Shown: one piece after another, positions 1 through 9,914 of the stretch | How the letters are laid out: each line of letters opens with the position of its first letter | How positions within the stretch are numbered: the first letter of the stretch is position 1 | Source: Lentisphaerota bacterium | Lineage (GTDB): Bacteria; Verrucomicrobiota; Lentisphaeria; Victivallales; Victivallaceae | Length of the DNA: 54,574 bases | Direction of reading: 5' to 3' | Assembly: GCA_015061685.1 (NCBI GenBank) | Contig: SUWD01000003.1 | Span: forward strand, 134,018-188,591 | Program-made: the position numbers and the translations under genes | Notes under the pieces: generated by a model | Database searches by the model: none | Told to the model about the DNA's origin: nothing | The model's input: the letters and a program-made list of their open reading frames with translations, nothing else

Positions 1-26
1 AGAGTAAAGCACACATGCTTTACTCT
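1..26. repeat. Perfect hairpin at the window edge
   Basis: An 11-base stem (AGAGTAAAGCA with TGCTTTACTCT) closes a four-base CACA loop, and an overlapping palindrome CTCTGATCAGAG follows at 25-36. There is no run of T on either side inside the window, so it cannot be called a simple terminator. It may belong to a gene left of the window. Confidence 0.5.
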
Positions 27-67
27 CTGATCAGAGAGCTGCAACATAGAAATTTTTCCTTATTTTG

Positions 68-105
68 TTGTGGTAAAAACGTGACATTGCTATAATTATA
101 CCACA
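68..105 (+). promoter_or_regulatory. Sigma-70-type promoter with overlapping dyad, for the GntR-type operon
   Basis: TTGTGG (68-73), a 17-base spacer and TATAAT (91-96) form a good promoter. An inverted repeat TGTGGTA (69-75) / TACCACA (99-105) brackets it, as expected for a site bound by a dimeric repressor. The downstream gene is a LacI-type sensor regulator, so autoregulation is a reasonable inference. The leader to the start codon would be about 280 bases and would include the modular repeat. Confidence 0.5.
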
Positions 106-122
106 AAAAATCTCATTTGCAA
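95..122 (-). promoter_or_regulatory. Possible divergent leftward promoter
   Basis: Read on the minus strand, TTGCAA (122-117), a 16-base spacer and TATAAT (100-95) resemble a sigma-70 promoter that overlaps the rightward one and its dyad. It would serve a gene left of the window. The region is AT-rich, so a chance match is possible. Confidence 0.3.
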
Positions 123-186
123 CAATTTTATGAAAATTTCTCACATTTTCTTTATTCCGTACCCCGATTTCCCGGAATAAAACGAC

Positions 187-274
187 AATGTCCCAAATTT
201 TGTAAAACCCAAGCAGGAACTTATAAACAAACATTTCTGTTAACGTGTAAAACATATCACATAAATAGTGATTT
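187..274 (-). repeat. Modular intergenic repeat, module A only (copy 1)
   Basis: This stretch matches 25736-25826 in inverted orientation over nearly its whole length. The best-conserved core is TTATAAACAAACATTT followed by TGTTAACGT, and there is an ATCAC/GTGAT inverted repeat at one end. A truncated form is at 36935-36960. It can be translated, but the same reading frame is broken in the third copy, so it is treated as a repeat rather than a gene. Confidence 0.75.
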
Positions 275-383
275 GCATACAATTTAACACAACTTTAATC
301 ATTAAAAAAATTTTTTCCCTTTTGCAAAAATCCTTTTCCGGTAATATGGTAAGTAAAGAATAACTTTGAAAGAGTATGGAAAT

Positions 384-1523
384 ATGGCGGAAGTGCGGGC
401 ATTTTACAAATTGGAAAAAGAGCTGAGGATGCAGATCATATCCCGGTTTATTCCTGATTATCACCGTATTCATCCGGAAAATGTACTTGCCGTCCGTTAC
501 GGTATCAGCCGCAGTTCGGTACGTAAGGCACTTGCTCATCTGGAAGCGGAAGGATTGATCACACGCAAACGGGGCAGCGGCACATTCGTAGTTCCGGCGG
601 TGGATCGGGAAAAGAATTCTGTTTCAACGCCGGAAGCATCCGGAAAATTGATTCTTTATCTGACATTTTCTTCGCTTTATTCCAGAAAAACATTTCAGGA
701 AACCGGAACATTCCGGGCTGTTTATGATGGATTCAGCAAGGTATTGCTCCCAGCGGGTTATCAATTCCGCACCGCACATGTCGGTATGAATTGGCAAATA
801 CCGGAAGAGTTAAATGATCCGGCACTTGGAGGAATCATTTTTGAGGGGGCAGTCTCTAAAGAATTTTTTGACCGTCATCTGGCTGGCAAACCGGTGATCG
901 GGGTGAATTGTTACGATCCGGAACTGGATTGCAGCTGGGTATTGGAAGATTCCCGTCAGGTGGCGGAGTTGAGTGTGGCTCATCTCTATTCGCACGGCTG
1001 CCGGAAAATCGCCATACTTTCTGACGAAGCATCAACTCATCCGATACAGGAAGCTCTTATCGGGTATTATGCCGGTTTACGTAAAGCCGGTCTGCCGATC
1101 AGGCAGGAGTATATTATTTACTGGGATCGTGACCGGGTCAATGGTGAGTTATGCAATGAAGGTCTTGCCAGATCAAGTTTTAAACCGTATCTGAAAGAGC
1201 TTTTCAATTCAGCTGATCATCCGGACGCGGTGATCTGTCAGGATCATTACCGGGCGGAACAGACCCGGTTGGCATTGAAAAGTTTCGGCTTGAATGTACC
1301 GCAGGATGTGTCGATAATATGCCGTACCGGTCGTTCTCTGCGGAAAAATTACGAAATTATTTACGAAGGATATTATGCCAGAAAGTATGAAGTTTTTGCC
1401 CAGGCAGCAAAGGAGATAATTGAAGAGATCGAAAACCGTACCGTTGTTGACAACCGGATAACCTATATGCGTCCGCAGTTGATTACCGGTGAAAGTGTCA
1501 GAGATAAAAATATTTGCAACTGA
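384..1523 (+). CDS. GntR-type regulator with LacI-like sugar-sensing domain
   Basis: A transcription factor with an N-terminal winged helix (about residues 1-70; the SRSSVRKALAHLEAEGLI recognition region and the GSGTFV wing are clear). It is followed by a periplasmic-binding-protein-like effector domain of the LacI/GalR type. This fusion is the AraR-like arrangement that senses sugars. ATG 384 is preferred because GAAAGAG lies about ten bases upstream; an in-frame TTG at 366 would add six residues. It is the first gene of a four-gene operon containing a pseudopilin, a GH123-like protein and a sugar isomerase, so it probably controls use of a specific glycan. The ligand cannot be read from the sequence. 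Confidence 0.9.
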   Translation: MAEVRAFYKLEKELRMQIISRFIPDYHRIHPENVLAVRYGISRSSVRKALAHLEAEGLITRKRGSGTFVVPAVDREKNSVSTPEASGKLILYLTFSSLYSRKTFQETGTFRAVYDGFSKVLLPAGYQFRTAHVGMNWQIPEELNDPALGGIIFEGAVSKEFFDRHLAGKPVIGVNCYDPELDCSWVLEDSRQVAELSVAHLYSHGCRKIAILSDEASTHPIQEALIGYYAGLRKAGLPIRQEYIIYWDRDRVNGELCNEGLARSSFKPYLKELFNSADHPDAVICQDHYRAEQTRLALKSFGLNVPQDVSIICRTGRSLRKNYEIIYEGYYARKYEVFAQAAKEIIEEIENRTVVDNRITYMRPQLITGESVRDKNICN

Positions 1524-1547
1524 AATTCAAAAGGAGATCACAAGGTT

Positions 1548-2219
1548 ATGAAAAAACATTTTACACTCATCGAATTGCTGGTTGTGATCGCAATTATTGC
1601 CATTCTGGCAGCGATTTTGCTTCCGGCACTCAACTCTGCCCGTGAACGCGGCCGCAGTGCCGATTGCATCAGCCGGAGCAAACAGCTTTTTATCGGTTTG
1701 AGTGCTTACTCTGACAGCAATGATGACTGGATCATCAAACACAGCGACAACACTTGGACAACTCCTGCAAGTTACCTCACCTATTGGGGCGGCAGACTCG
1801 GCTATCTCGGTCATATCGGCAACAGTGCCGGTTCGACGGATAAAAGTGCGTTTCTCAAGAGCTGCCGTTTTTATTTTCTCTGTGATTCAGCCCTGGGATT
1901 GGGCAATGGAGTAGGATATCACGATTGTTACAATGTTCTTTACGGCAAAGGGATCAATGCAGCTGTCGCCGGTAAAAAAACTTATATTGCTCACGATCAG
2001 GGGGTGACTCCGAGCAAAGTTCCCTATGTTGCAGAAACAAGATACTGGTACTCTTATTACGGAGATGAAGATAAAAAACGTCTGACCTTTATACATAATA
2101 ATCAGAATGGTGCAAACTACCTCTTTCTCGACGGACATGTGGATACCGTCAATAAAACAATGGTAATGGCATCGACCTACAAAGATTGGTTTTACGGAAC
2201 AGGCAAAGGACTTAAATAA
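1548..2219 (+). CDS. Pseudopilin-like protein (DUF1559/H-X-DG type)
   Basis: The N-terminus [19 protein letters not shown] is a type IV prepilin leader followed by a hydrophobic helix. Glu at +5 is present, but the residue before the cleavage point is His rather than the usual Gly. The C-terminus carries a variant of the H-X9-DG motif (a His, then NYLFLDGHV; the spacing here is eleven). Such proteins are very abundant in Planctomycetes and Lentisphaerae and are thought to be exported surface or periplasmic proteins; their function is largely unknown. AAGGAG precedes the start. It lies 24 bases after the regulator and nine bases before the glycosidase, which suggests a role in binding or handling the same carbohydrate (inference). 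Confidence 0.9.
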   Translation: MKKHFTLIELLVVIAIIAILAAILLPALNSARERGRSADCISRSKQLFIGLSAYSDSNDDWIIKHSDNTWTTPASYLTYWGGRLGYLGHIGNSAGSTDKSAFLKSCRFYFLCDSALGLGNGVGYHDCYNVLYGKGINAAVAGKKTYIAHDQGVTPSKVPYVAETRYWYSYYGDEDKKRLTFIHNNQNGANYLFLDGHVDTVNKTMVMASTYKDWFYGTGKGLK

Positions 2220-2228
2220 GGATATAAA

Positions 2229-4598
2229 ATGATGAAAAAAAGATTGTTTCTTCTGGCAATGTCAACCGCAATTCTGGGGGCGATGGAGCTGCCGGAAAAT
2301 AATAGTCTGATGTGGAATAAATATGCCGCAGGTTTTGTCGAAGTCAAATTCAACCGCAGTACCCGGTTGGAATCTTTGCGTACCTTGAAGCCTGCCCGCA
2401 ATTTCATCAAACGGGTCAGTGCCGCATATTTTACCTGCGGTAAATGGAATATCCACTCGCTGCCCAAAAAGAATGACGGTGTCGATCATGTCCCTGCCGG
2501 ATTCAATAAACTGGAAAAATTTGATTTCCGCAATCCGGAAACGACCGTTGTCATCCGCAATGAAAACTTTCTCATAACCCGTAAAATGTCGATTCTGAAA
2601 GACAGTGCCATTTTCAAGTATGAAGGTATATGGGAATCATTGCAGGATAATTATCTGGGCAGTTTCCACATCTCGGTCACTCCGGAAAAAGAAATGACGG
2701 AATCTTTTCTTTTAAAAGGCCAGGAGAAGATCACCTTGACCCGAGACAACCGTTTCAATCCTCCTGCCGGTGATGTGCTGGTATATACTGATAAAAGCGG
2801 TAAAAACGGTTTTGCCGTGATCATCGACCAGTCACTTTATGCCGGAAGCAAAATGGGGGCATATTTCCGCCTGAACAGCATCCATCTGCCCGGATTCTGC
2901 ACCCGCAATCTGAAAAAAGGTGAAAAGATCCCGGTAACGGTCTACTTTGCACTTTTCAATGATACCGATCCGCTTGCGGCCGTGGAAGATGCCCGGAAAA
3001 AGATTTTTGGTGAAAATATTGAAAAATCCATTCTTCTGCCGATGCCCCGTCCGCAGTTGAGTACCGGTAAGCTCATCGGAAACGATGGCAGCGGAAATAT
3101 TTTCTGGCGGATGGCTCCGGAGATGCTGGCTGCAGAAAGTAAACTTCCGGCTGAAAAGTGCGGTAATTGGCAGATCGCTGCTGCCGGAAATGAATTTTTC
3201 GCTGAAAAACTGGTGATCACTCCGGCAAAAGAGTTGAAAAATCTGCAGATCAAATTTTCCGGATTTACCGGGAACAACGGTAAAAAACTCAATTTGAAAA
3301 ATTTTGCTCTGGAATATGTCACTGCCATTCCCCGATATTTGCCGATCAACAACGACTGTGTCGCCGGTGAATATGCCGACCGTCTGCTGCGTACCATTCC
3401 CGCACAGCTGCCAGCCGGAAAACACCACGAATTTCTGATCAGCGGCACTATCCCCGGCAAAGCTGCATCCGGAATTTATCAGGGGGAAGTCGAGATCACT
3501 GCTGACGGTATGAGTCAGAAACTTCCTGTGAGTTTAAAGATCCACAACTTCACATTGCCGGAATATCCAGCTTATTATGCTGATTTTCTCGTTTCAGGTC
3601 CCTATGCCGACAAATATACCAAAGATAAAGCTGCCGCCGGTAATTTCTGTAAGGCGGATCTGGTGAAACTTCGTCTGCATCCGGCAGTATCACTAAATGT
3701 TTTCTTTGATGATAAAGGCAATGTGAAAGGCGATCCGGTGGCTGTTCTCAAAGAGATATTCAAGGCCAGCGGCCCGTCCCGTTTCCGCATTTACGGCAGT
3801 TTCCATTGCACAAAGTTCCCCAAACTCAAACCCATGTCGCCGGAAATGGATGCGGGCATGACCACATTTGCCCAAGCGGTACAGAGTGCTTTTGAAAAAG
3901 CCGGACTTCTGGATGATGTTTTGTGGCAGATCGGCGATGAGTGCCATCTGGCAGATAAACTCAAATCCCAGATCCATTATCACAAACTTACCAAAGCGGT
4001 CGTCCCCGGTTTAAAACGTTTTTCAACAATCAACGGTTTCAATCCGCAAGTTATGGAGCTGATCAAAGAGAGCGACATCCTTGCTCCGCACATGGATATT
4101 TTCTTCCGCTGTATCAAGGACAAAATGGATATTTCCGGTAAAGAGATCTGGATCTACGACAATGATTTTATGACTGGCGGCATCAATTTGAGTAAAGTGC
4201 GTACAGTGGCGTGGAAAAGTTTCCGTTACGGAATTTCCGGCTATCACCAGTGGAGCGTGAATGCATGGGTGAAAAATTGGCAGCCGGGTGATGATTATTC
4301 CGGATGTATTTACTATCCGCCGCAGGATGGTATTGATAAAGATCCGCAGCGCAGTATGCGTCTGGTCAACTTCGCACTCTGCGTTTCCGACTACGATTAC
4401 CTTGCGATCCTTGATAAATTGATCAAAGCCAATGCCGGAACTCCGGAAGCCCAAGCTGCACAAACGGAACTTGACCGGATCATGAATGAAATTTCTCCGG
4501 CATGGCATGAACAAACTGCTGATTACCGGAAAATCGAAGCTGCCAGAAGCAAAATCGCAAAATTGATCGAATCCTTGCAGAAAGTTGGTAAAAAATGA
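2229..4598 (+). CDS. GH123/DUF4091-like secreted glycosidase
   Basis: A 789-residue protein with a Sec signal peptide (MMKKRLFLLAMSTAILGA), a beta-rich N-terminal half and a C-terminal TIM-barrel-like half. The C-terminal half resembles the DUF4091/GH123 group, whose known members are N-acetylgalactosaminidases. The acidic pair D570-E571 in QIGDECH fits the Asp-Glu catalytic pair of that group, which acts by substrate-assisted hydrolysis. WSVNAWVKNW and the DPQRSMRL region further on are typical of DUF4091 proteins. AAGGA overlaps the preceding stop codon, giving tight coupling to the pseudopilin. The exact substrate is not visible; an amino-sugar glycan is an inference from the family. Confidence 0.8.
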   Translation: MMKKRLFLLAMSTAILGAMELPENNSLMWNKYAAGFVEVKFNRSTRLESLRTLKPARNFIKRVSAAYFTCGKWNIHSLPKKNDGVDHVPAGFNKLEKFDFRNPETTVVIRNENFLITRKMSILKDSAIFKYEGIWESLQDNYLGSFHISVTPEKEMTESFLLKGQEKITLTRDNRFNPPAGDVLVYTDKSGKNGFAVIIDQSLYAGSKMGAYFRLNSIHLPGFCTRNLKKGEKIPVTVYFALFNDTDPLAAVEDARKKIFGENIEKSILLPMPRPQLSTGKLIGNDGSGNIFWRMAPEMLAAESKLPAEKCGNWQIAAAGNEFFAEKLVITPAKELKNLQIKFSGFTGNNGKKLNLKNFALEYVTAIPRYLPINNDCVAGEYADRLLRTIPAQLPAGKHHEFLISGTIPGKAASGIYQGEVEITADGMSQKLPVSLKIHNFTLPEYPAYYADFLVSGPYADKYTKDKAAAGNFCKADLVKLRLHPAVSLNVFFDDKGNVKGDPVAVLKEIFKASGPSRFRIYGSFHCTKFPKLKPMSPEMDAGMTTFAQAVQSAFEKAGLLDDVLWQIGDECHLADKLKSQIHYHKLTKAVVPGLKRFSTINGFNPQVMELIKESDILAPHMDIFFRCIKDKMDISGKEIWIYDNDFMTGGINLSKVRTVAWKSFRYGISGYHQWSVNAWVKNWQPGDDYSGCIYYPPQDGIDKDPQRSMRLVNFALCVSDYDYLAILDKLIKANAGTPEAQAAQTELDRIMNEISPAWHEQTADYRKIEAARSKIAKLIESLQKVGKK

Positions 4599-5479
4599 TC
4601 ACTTATGCGATTTCCAGCAGTTCGCTCGGCAAGTGCTTTACAGAAGAGACACGGAAAGCATTTTTGAATGGAAATTTGAAAAATATTGAAGCGTGTATCG
4701 CAGCTGAACCTCCGGAAGATGAGGAGTATCACCGCTCACTGGCATTAATGCATCAAGCGAACCGGGATGGAATAATCCGCAGTGTCAGTGTCCACATGCC
4801 TTTTTACGGATACGGATTAAAGTGGGATCCTTCAGCGTTGGATGAGGGTATAAGGCAGGATGTCGTGTACCGCATGTCAGAAATGATCCGGGCAAATTCA
4901 GAGTTATTCACCCATGGAAATATGACGCTGCATGCCAGTAACGAGCCGCCTCTGGAAGAACATCCGCAACGGATCATCCAATGCCGGAAAAGTATCAGTG
5001 AATTGCTTCCTCTGGCAGAGGAGCTGGATTTTTCCATCAATATGGAGTATCTGCCCCGTACCTGCGTCGGTAACTGTGAGGAGGAATTGGAAGCTCTGGC
5101 AGCGGAATTTCCGGAAAAATATGTCGGCATCTGTCTGGATGTCAATCATATCATGGATCGTTATCAGGATCTGCCGCAGATCATCGACCGTCTGGCTCCC
5201 AGATTAAAAGCGTTCCATATCTGCGATTACGATGGTATCGATGAGATGCACTGGTTTCCGTGGCAGGGAATTATTCCGTGGGATAAGGTAATGGCGGCGA
5301 TCCGTAAACTTCCGCAGGATGTAGTGCTTATCAGCGAAACCATGTTCCAGCTCGGTACTAAAGTCAGCCACATCGCCGATCCTTATTTCGGCTTGCGTCA
5401 GACCGAAAAGGCTTTCTGGTTTCTGGAAAACTGCGATGAGTTGATGAAGTCGGAAGCGGAATTCCGGAAAACTCTGTGA
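4595..5479 (+). CDS. Sugar phosphate isomerase/epimerase family protein
   Basis: A 294-residue TIM-barrel protein of the xylose-isomerase-like/AP endonuclease 2 superfamily. Typical metal-site segments are visible: the INMEYL strand with Glu, GICLDVNH (Asp and His), KAFHICDYDG (His, Asp) and a late ISETMF Glu. There is no signal peptide, so it acts in the cytoplasm, presumably on the sugar released by the upstream glycosidase. Its ATG overlaps the upstream stop codon by four bases (ATGA), so translation is probably coupled. The reaction (isomerase, epimerase or dehydratase) cannot be told from the sequence. Confidence 0.85.
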   Translation: MITYAISSSSLGKCFTEETRKAFLNGNLKNIEACIAAEPPEDEEYHRSLALMHQANRDGIIRSVSVHMPFYGYGLKWDPSALDEGIRQDVVYRMSEMIRANSELFTHGNMTLHASNEPPLEEHPQRIIQCRKSISELLPLAEELDFSINMEYLPRTCVGNCEEELEALAAEFPEKYVGICLDVNHIMDRYQDLPQIIDRLAPRLKAFHICDYDGIDEMHWFPWQGIIPWDKVMAAIRKLPQDVVLISETMFQLGTKVSHIADPYFGLRQTEKAFWFLENCDELMKSEAEFRKTL

Positions 5480-5553
5480 TTTAAGCCTCGCTGCGGCGTG
5501 CAACGCCCACCGCAACTCTTACACGGAACTGCAATATTTTAACTTGATATCTG

Positions 5554-5590
5554 CCATTGCTCAAACTGAAGTTTTGAACAATGGGATTTT
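5554..5590 (+). terminator. Rho-independent terminator of the 384-5479 operon
   Basis: CCATTG (5554-5559) pairs with CAATGG (5579-5584), with a further inner stem TCAAAC/GTTT-GA and a TGAA loop. GATTTTT follows directly on the plus strand. Confidence 0.7.
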
Positions 5591-5633
5591 TCAAGAGTTT
5601 TTGAGAACTTTTGAAATTGCCTTTTTAAGCTGA

Positions 5634-5684
5634 AAAAAAGAAAAAGGGTTATTGCCGAACTTTCAAGTTTTGCAACAACCCTTT
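5634..5684 (-). terminator. Rho-independent terminator of dnaK-groES-groEL
   Basis: On the minus strand a 13-base stem (AAAGGGTTGTTGC with GCAATAACCCTTT, one G-U pair; 5684-5643) is followed by a TTTCTTTTTTT tract. It lies 27 bases beyond the groEL stop codon. Confidence 0.85.
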
Positions 5685-5710
5685 TGGCTTTTATGAGCAA
5701 TGATGTATTA

Positions 5711-7354
<1,644 letters not shown>

Positions 7355-7373
7355 TTACAAATTTCAATTATAT

Positions 7374-7664
7374 TCAGCCGACGATGGCGAGAATATCTTC
7401 CTGATTGACGACTTTGAATTCTTTGCCGTCAACTTTGACTTCGGTACCGCCGTAACGGCTGGTCAGCACGATATCACCGACTTTGACATCAAAGGGGATT
7501 TTGTTTCCTTTGTCATCATTTTTGCCGGTACCCAGAGCGACGACGACGTATTCCTGGGGTTTCTCTTTGGCGGTATCGGGGATAAGGATGCCGCCTTTCA
7601 TTTCTTCGGTGTTCTCTTTGAGTTCGAGCAGAACCCGGTCTCCGAGGGGTTTGACGTTAGCCAT
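7374..7664 (-). CDS. groS: Co-chaperonin GroES
   Basis: The 96-residue lid subunit that caps GroEL. It starts [17 protein letters not shown] and contains the mobile-loop stretch [16 protein letters not shown] and the C-terminal EDILAIVG typical of GroES. AAAGGAG precedes ATG 7664. It lies about 90 bases after dnaK, with a hairpin in the gap and no recognisable separate promoter, which suggests co-transcription with dnaK. Confidence 0.98.
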   Translation of the reverse strand: MANVKPLGDRVLLELKENTEEMKGGILIPDTAKEKPQEYVVVALGTGKNDDKGNKIPFDVKVGDIVLTSRYGGTEVKVDGKEFKVVNQEDILAIVG

Positions 7665-7698
7665 TTTTTGACTCCTTTTTCTTTTCTGTATGATTGAC

Positions 7699-7729
7699 GT
7701 ACCGCCCTCCCTCCCCGGAAAGGCGGCAC
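7699..7729 (-). other. Hairpin between dnaK and groES
   Basis: GTGCCGCC pairs with GGCGGTAC (eight pairs, one G-U) around a purine-rich loop. There is no U-tract, so it is more likely an mRNA processing or stability element than a terminator. It could set different levels of DnaK and GroESL from one transcript (inference). Confidence 0.4.
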
Positions 7730-7753
7730 TGTTACGAACATATTTTTTATTGC

Positions 7754-9643
7754 TTACTCAACGATTTCGGCATCGACGATACCGTCATCGTTCTTTTTCT
7801 CCTGCTGCGGCGGCGGAGTTCCGGCACCGGCGGCACCCTGAGCCTGCTGCTGGGCATAGACAGCTTCACCGAGTTTCATAGCGAGTTCTTCGATCTCTTT
7901 CATACCGGCTTTGAGGGCTTCGGTATCGTCGGCTTCCAGATCTTTTTTGAGTTTGGCGATTTTGTCTTCCAGAGCCGTTTTGGTTTCGGCGGGGACTTTA
8001 TCGCCATGCTCTTTGAGCTGTTTTTCCAGCTGATAGATCATGGAATCGGCATGGTTATGAACTTCGATTTTTTCTTTGGCAGCTTTGTCATCGGCTTCAT
8101 GAGCTTTGGCTTCATTGACCATCTTTTCGATCTCCTCTTCGGAAAGACCGCTGGAAGCAGTGATGGTGATTTTCTGCTCTTTGCCGGTACCGAGGTCTTT
8201 GGCGGCGACATGGAGAATACCATTGGCGTCGATGTCAAAGGTCACTTCGATCTGCGGCACGCCGCGGGGAGCCGGAGCGATACCGTCAAGTTTGAAAAGG
8301 CCGAGAGATTTGTTGTCGCGGGCCAATTCACGCTCACCCTGAAGCACCCGGACATCCACCGCCGGCTGATTGTCAGAAGCGGTACTGAAAATTTCGCTCT
8401 TTTTGGTCGGGATCGTGGTGTTGCGTTCAATAAGACGGGTCATCACGCCGCCCATGGTTTCGATACCCAGTGAAAGCGGGGTAACGTCGAGCAGCAGCAC
8501 GTCATTGACTTCACCGCCGAGGACACCGCCCTGAATTGCGGCACCGGCAGCGACGACTTCGTCCGGATTGACGCCTTTGTGCGGCTCTTTGTCGAAGATC
8601 TGTTTGGCAGTTTCCTGCACTTTGGGCATACGAGTCATACCGCCGACAAGGATGACTTCCTTGATCTGGGAAGCGGAAACTTCGGCGTCACGCATACAGT
8701 TTTCGCAGGGTTTGCGGGTACGTTCAAGCAGCGGATCGCAGAGACGCTCAAGCTGGGCACGGGTCAAATCGATATTCATGTGAACCGGGCCATCCTGATT
8801 CATGGTGATAAAGGGCAGATTGATTTCGCTGGTCATGCTGCTGGAAAGTTCACATTTGGCTTTTTCGGCAGCTTCTTTGAGCCGTTGGAGAGCCTGGGGA
8901 TCTTTACGCAGATCGACGCCGTTTTCTTTCTGAAATTCATCAGCGAGATAGGTAATGAGGGTCTGGTCGAAGTCATCACCGCCGAGGTGGGTATCACCGT
9001 TGGTGGCTTTCACTTCAAAAACGCCGTCACCGATCTCCAGAGTGGAGATATCGAATGTACCGCCGCCGAGGTCGTAAACGGCGATGGTTTCATCGGTTTT
9101 CTTGTCCAGACCGTAAGCCAGAGCGGCAGCGGTGGGTTCGTTGATGATACGCAGCACTTCCAGACCGGCGATCTTACCGGCATCTTTGGTGGCCTGACGC
9201 TGGCTGTCATTGAAGTAAGCCGGGACGGTGATGACCGCCTGAGTGATCTTTTCGCCGAGGTAAGCTTCGGCATCGGCTTTGAGCTTCTGCAGGATCATGG
9301 CGGAGATTTCCGGGGGTGAATAGAGTTTGTCACCGACTTTGACGTGGGCATCGCCATTGGGAGCCTCTGCGATCTCGTAGGGAACAAGTTCACGCTCACG
9401 GCCGACTTCAGAAAATTTGCGGCCCATCAGACGTTTGATGGAAAAGATGGTGTTTTTGGGGTTGGTGACCGCCTGACGTTTGGCAGTCTGACCGACCAGA
9501 CGCTCGCCGCTCTTGGTGAATGCGACGATACTGGGGGTGGTGCGGTTGCCTTCTGCATTGGGAATGATTTTGTACTCGCCGTTATCCATCACAGCCATAC
9601 AGCTGTTGGTGGTACCGAGGTCAATACCGATAATTTTGCTCAT
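7754..9643 (-). CDS. dnaK: Chaperone DnaK (Hsp70)
   Basis: The 629-residue Hsp70 chaperone, which binds unfolded segments under ATP control. The N-terminal ATPase domain shows [11 protein letters not shown], the [13 protein letters not shown] phosphate-binding loop and the [11 protein letters not shown] adenosine motif. The substrate-binding domain ([11 protein letters not shown]) and helical lid follow. The C-terminal tail is GIVDAEIVE, not the common EEVD. AAAGGAG precedes ATG 9643. grpE, dnaJ and hrcA are not adjacent, unlike the common arrangement. A -24/-12 sigma-54-type promoter with upstream repeats lies directly in front. Confidence 0.98.
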   Translation of the reverse strand: MSKIIGIDLGTTNSCMAVMDNGEYKIIPNAEGNRTTPSIVAFTKSGERLVGQTAKRQAVTNPKNTIFSIKRLMGRKFSEVGRERELVPYEIAEAPNGDAHVKVGDKLYSPPEISAMILQKLKADAEAYLGEKITQAVITVPAYFNDSQRQATKDAGKIAGLEVLRIINEPTAAALAYGLDKKTDETIAVYDLGGGTFDISTLEIGDGVFEVKATNGDTHLGGDDFDQTLITYLADEFQKENGVDLRKDPQALQRLKEAAEKAKCELSSSMTSEINLPFITMNQDGPVHMNIDLTRAQLERLCDPLLERTRKPCENCMRDAEVSASQIKEVILVGGMTRMPKVQETAKQIFDKEPHKGVNPDEVVAAGAAIQGGVLGGEVNDVLLLDVTPLSLGIETMGGVMTRLIERNTTIPTKKSEIFSTASDNQPAVDVRVLQGERELARDNKSLGLFKLDGIAPAPRGVPQIEVTFDIDANGILHVAAKDLGTGKEQKITITASSGLSEEEIEKMVNEAKAHEADDKAAKEKIEVHNHADSMIYQLEKQLKEHGDKVPAETKTALEDKIAKLKKDLEADDTEALKAGMKEIEELAMKLGEAVYAQQQAQGAAGAGTPPPQQEKKNDDGIVDAEIVE

Positions 9644-9690
9644 GTTGTTTTCTCCTTTTATTAGAGTTTTGTTTGTTGCACCCCTTATAC

Positions 9691-9706
9691 AGCAATATCC
9701 GTGCCA
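9691..9706 (-). promoter_or_regulatory. Sigma-54-type (-24/-12) promoter of dnaK-groES-groEL
   Basis: On the minus strand the sequence is TGGCACGGATATTGCT. It matches the RpoN consensus TGGCACG-N4-TTGCW, and the invariant GG and GC are exactly ten bases apart. The predicted start would be near 9680, leaving a leader of about 37 bases that holds the AAAGGAG site. No good sigma-70 promoter was seen in the same gap. A near-identical element precedes clpB (28455-28470). Confidence 0.75.
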
Positions 9707-9742
9707 AACCCTTTTTCAGGGAGAAAAATTTTCATTTTTTTG

Positions 9743-9832
9743 CAAACTGTGCCACAATGACACACAGTGTGCCGCACTTTGAATTGTCCCGTCACACATT
9801 GTGCCGGGAACAGTGTCACACATTTCAGTGCC
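9743..9832 (-). promoter_or_regulatory. Tandem GTCACACANTGTGCC boxes upstream of the dnaK sigma-54 promoter
   Basis: Plus-strand copies are GACACACAGTGTGCC (9759-9773), GTCACACATTGTGCC (9791-9805), an expanded GTCACACATTTCAGTGCC (9815-9832) and a half copy ending CTGTGCC (9747-9753). The core CACA-N-TGTG is palindromic. The copies lie about 40 to 130 bases upstream of the -24 element, where enhancer-binding activators of sigma-54 normally sit. A repressor role is also possible. Confidence 0.6.
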
Positions 9833-9844
9833 ATCATCCGGCAC

Positions 9845-9887
9845 AAAAAAAAAGAGTGCCGCTCACCTTTGCAGGTTTGCGGCACTC
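9845..9887 (-). terminator. Rho-independent terminator of rpsA
   Basis: On the minus strand GAGTGCCGC pairs with GCGGCACTC (9887-9854) and is followed by nine T residues. It lies just after the rpsA stop codon and separates rpsA from the dnaK regulatory region. Confidence 0.9.
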
Positions 9888-9914
9888 CGGAAGGTCAAAC
9901 TTTTACTGAATCAA

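Larger units (their letters stand above)
1..383. other. Gene-free stretch before the first operon
   Basis: The ORFs here have no family resemblance, so this is read as non-coding. It holds the edge hairpin (1-26), a promoter with a dyad (68-105), a possible leftward promoter (95-122) and a copy of the modular repeat (187-274). The stretch 280-365 is very AT-rich and shows nothing else clear. Confidence 0.6.

Noticed and set aside
31..282. Small open frames sharing the CDMF-TLT-MFVYK pattern at 31-282 and 25656-26015
   Set aside because: Their similarity comes from the modular DNA repeat; the third copy destroys the frame and neither has a ribosome site.
9644..9914. CIRCE/HrcA operator upstream of dnaK
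   Set aside because: TTAGCACTC-N9-GAGTGCTAA is absent; the GAGTGCCGC/GCGGCACTC arms at 9854-9887 are the rpsA terminator, followed by a T-run.
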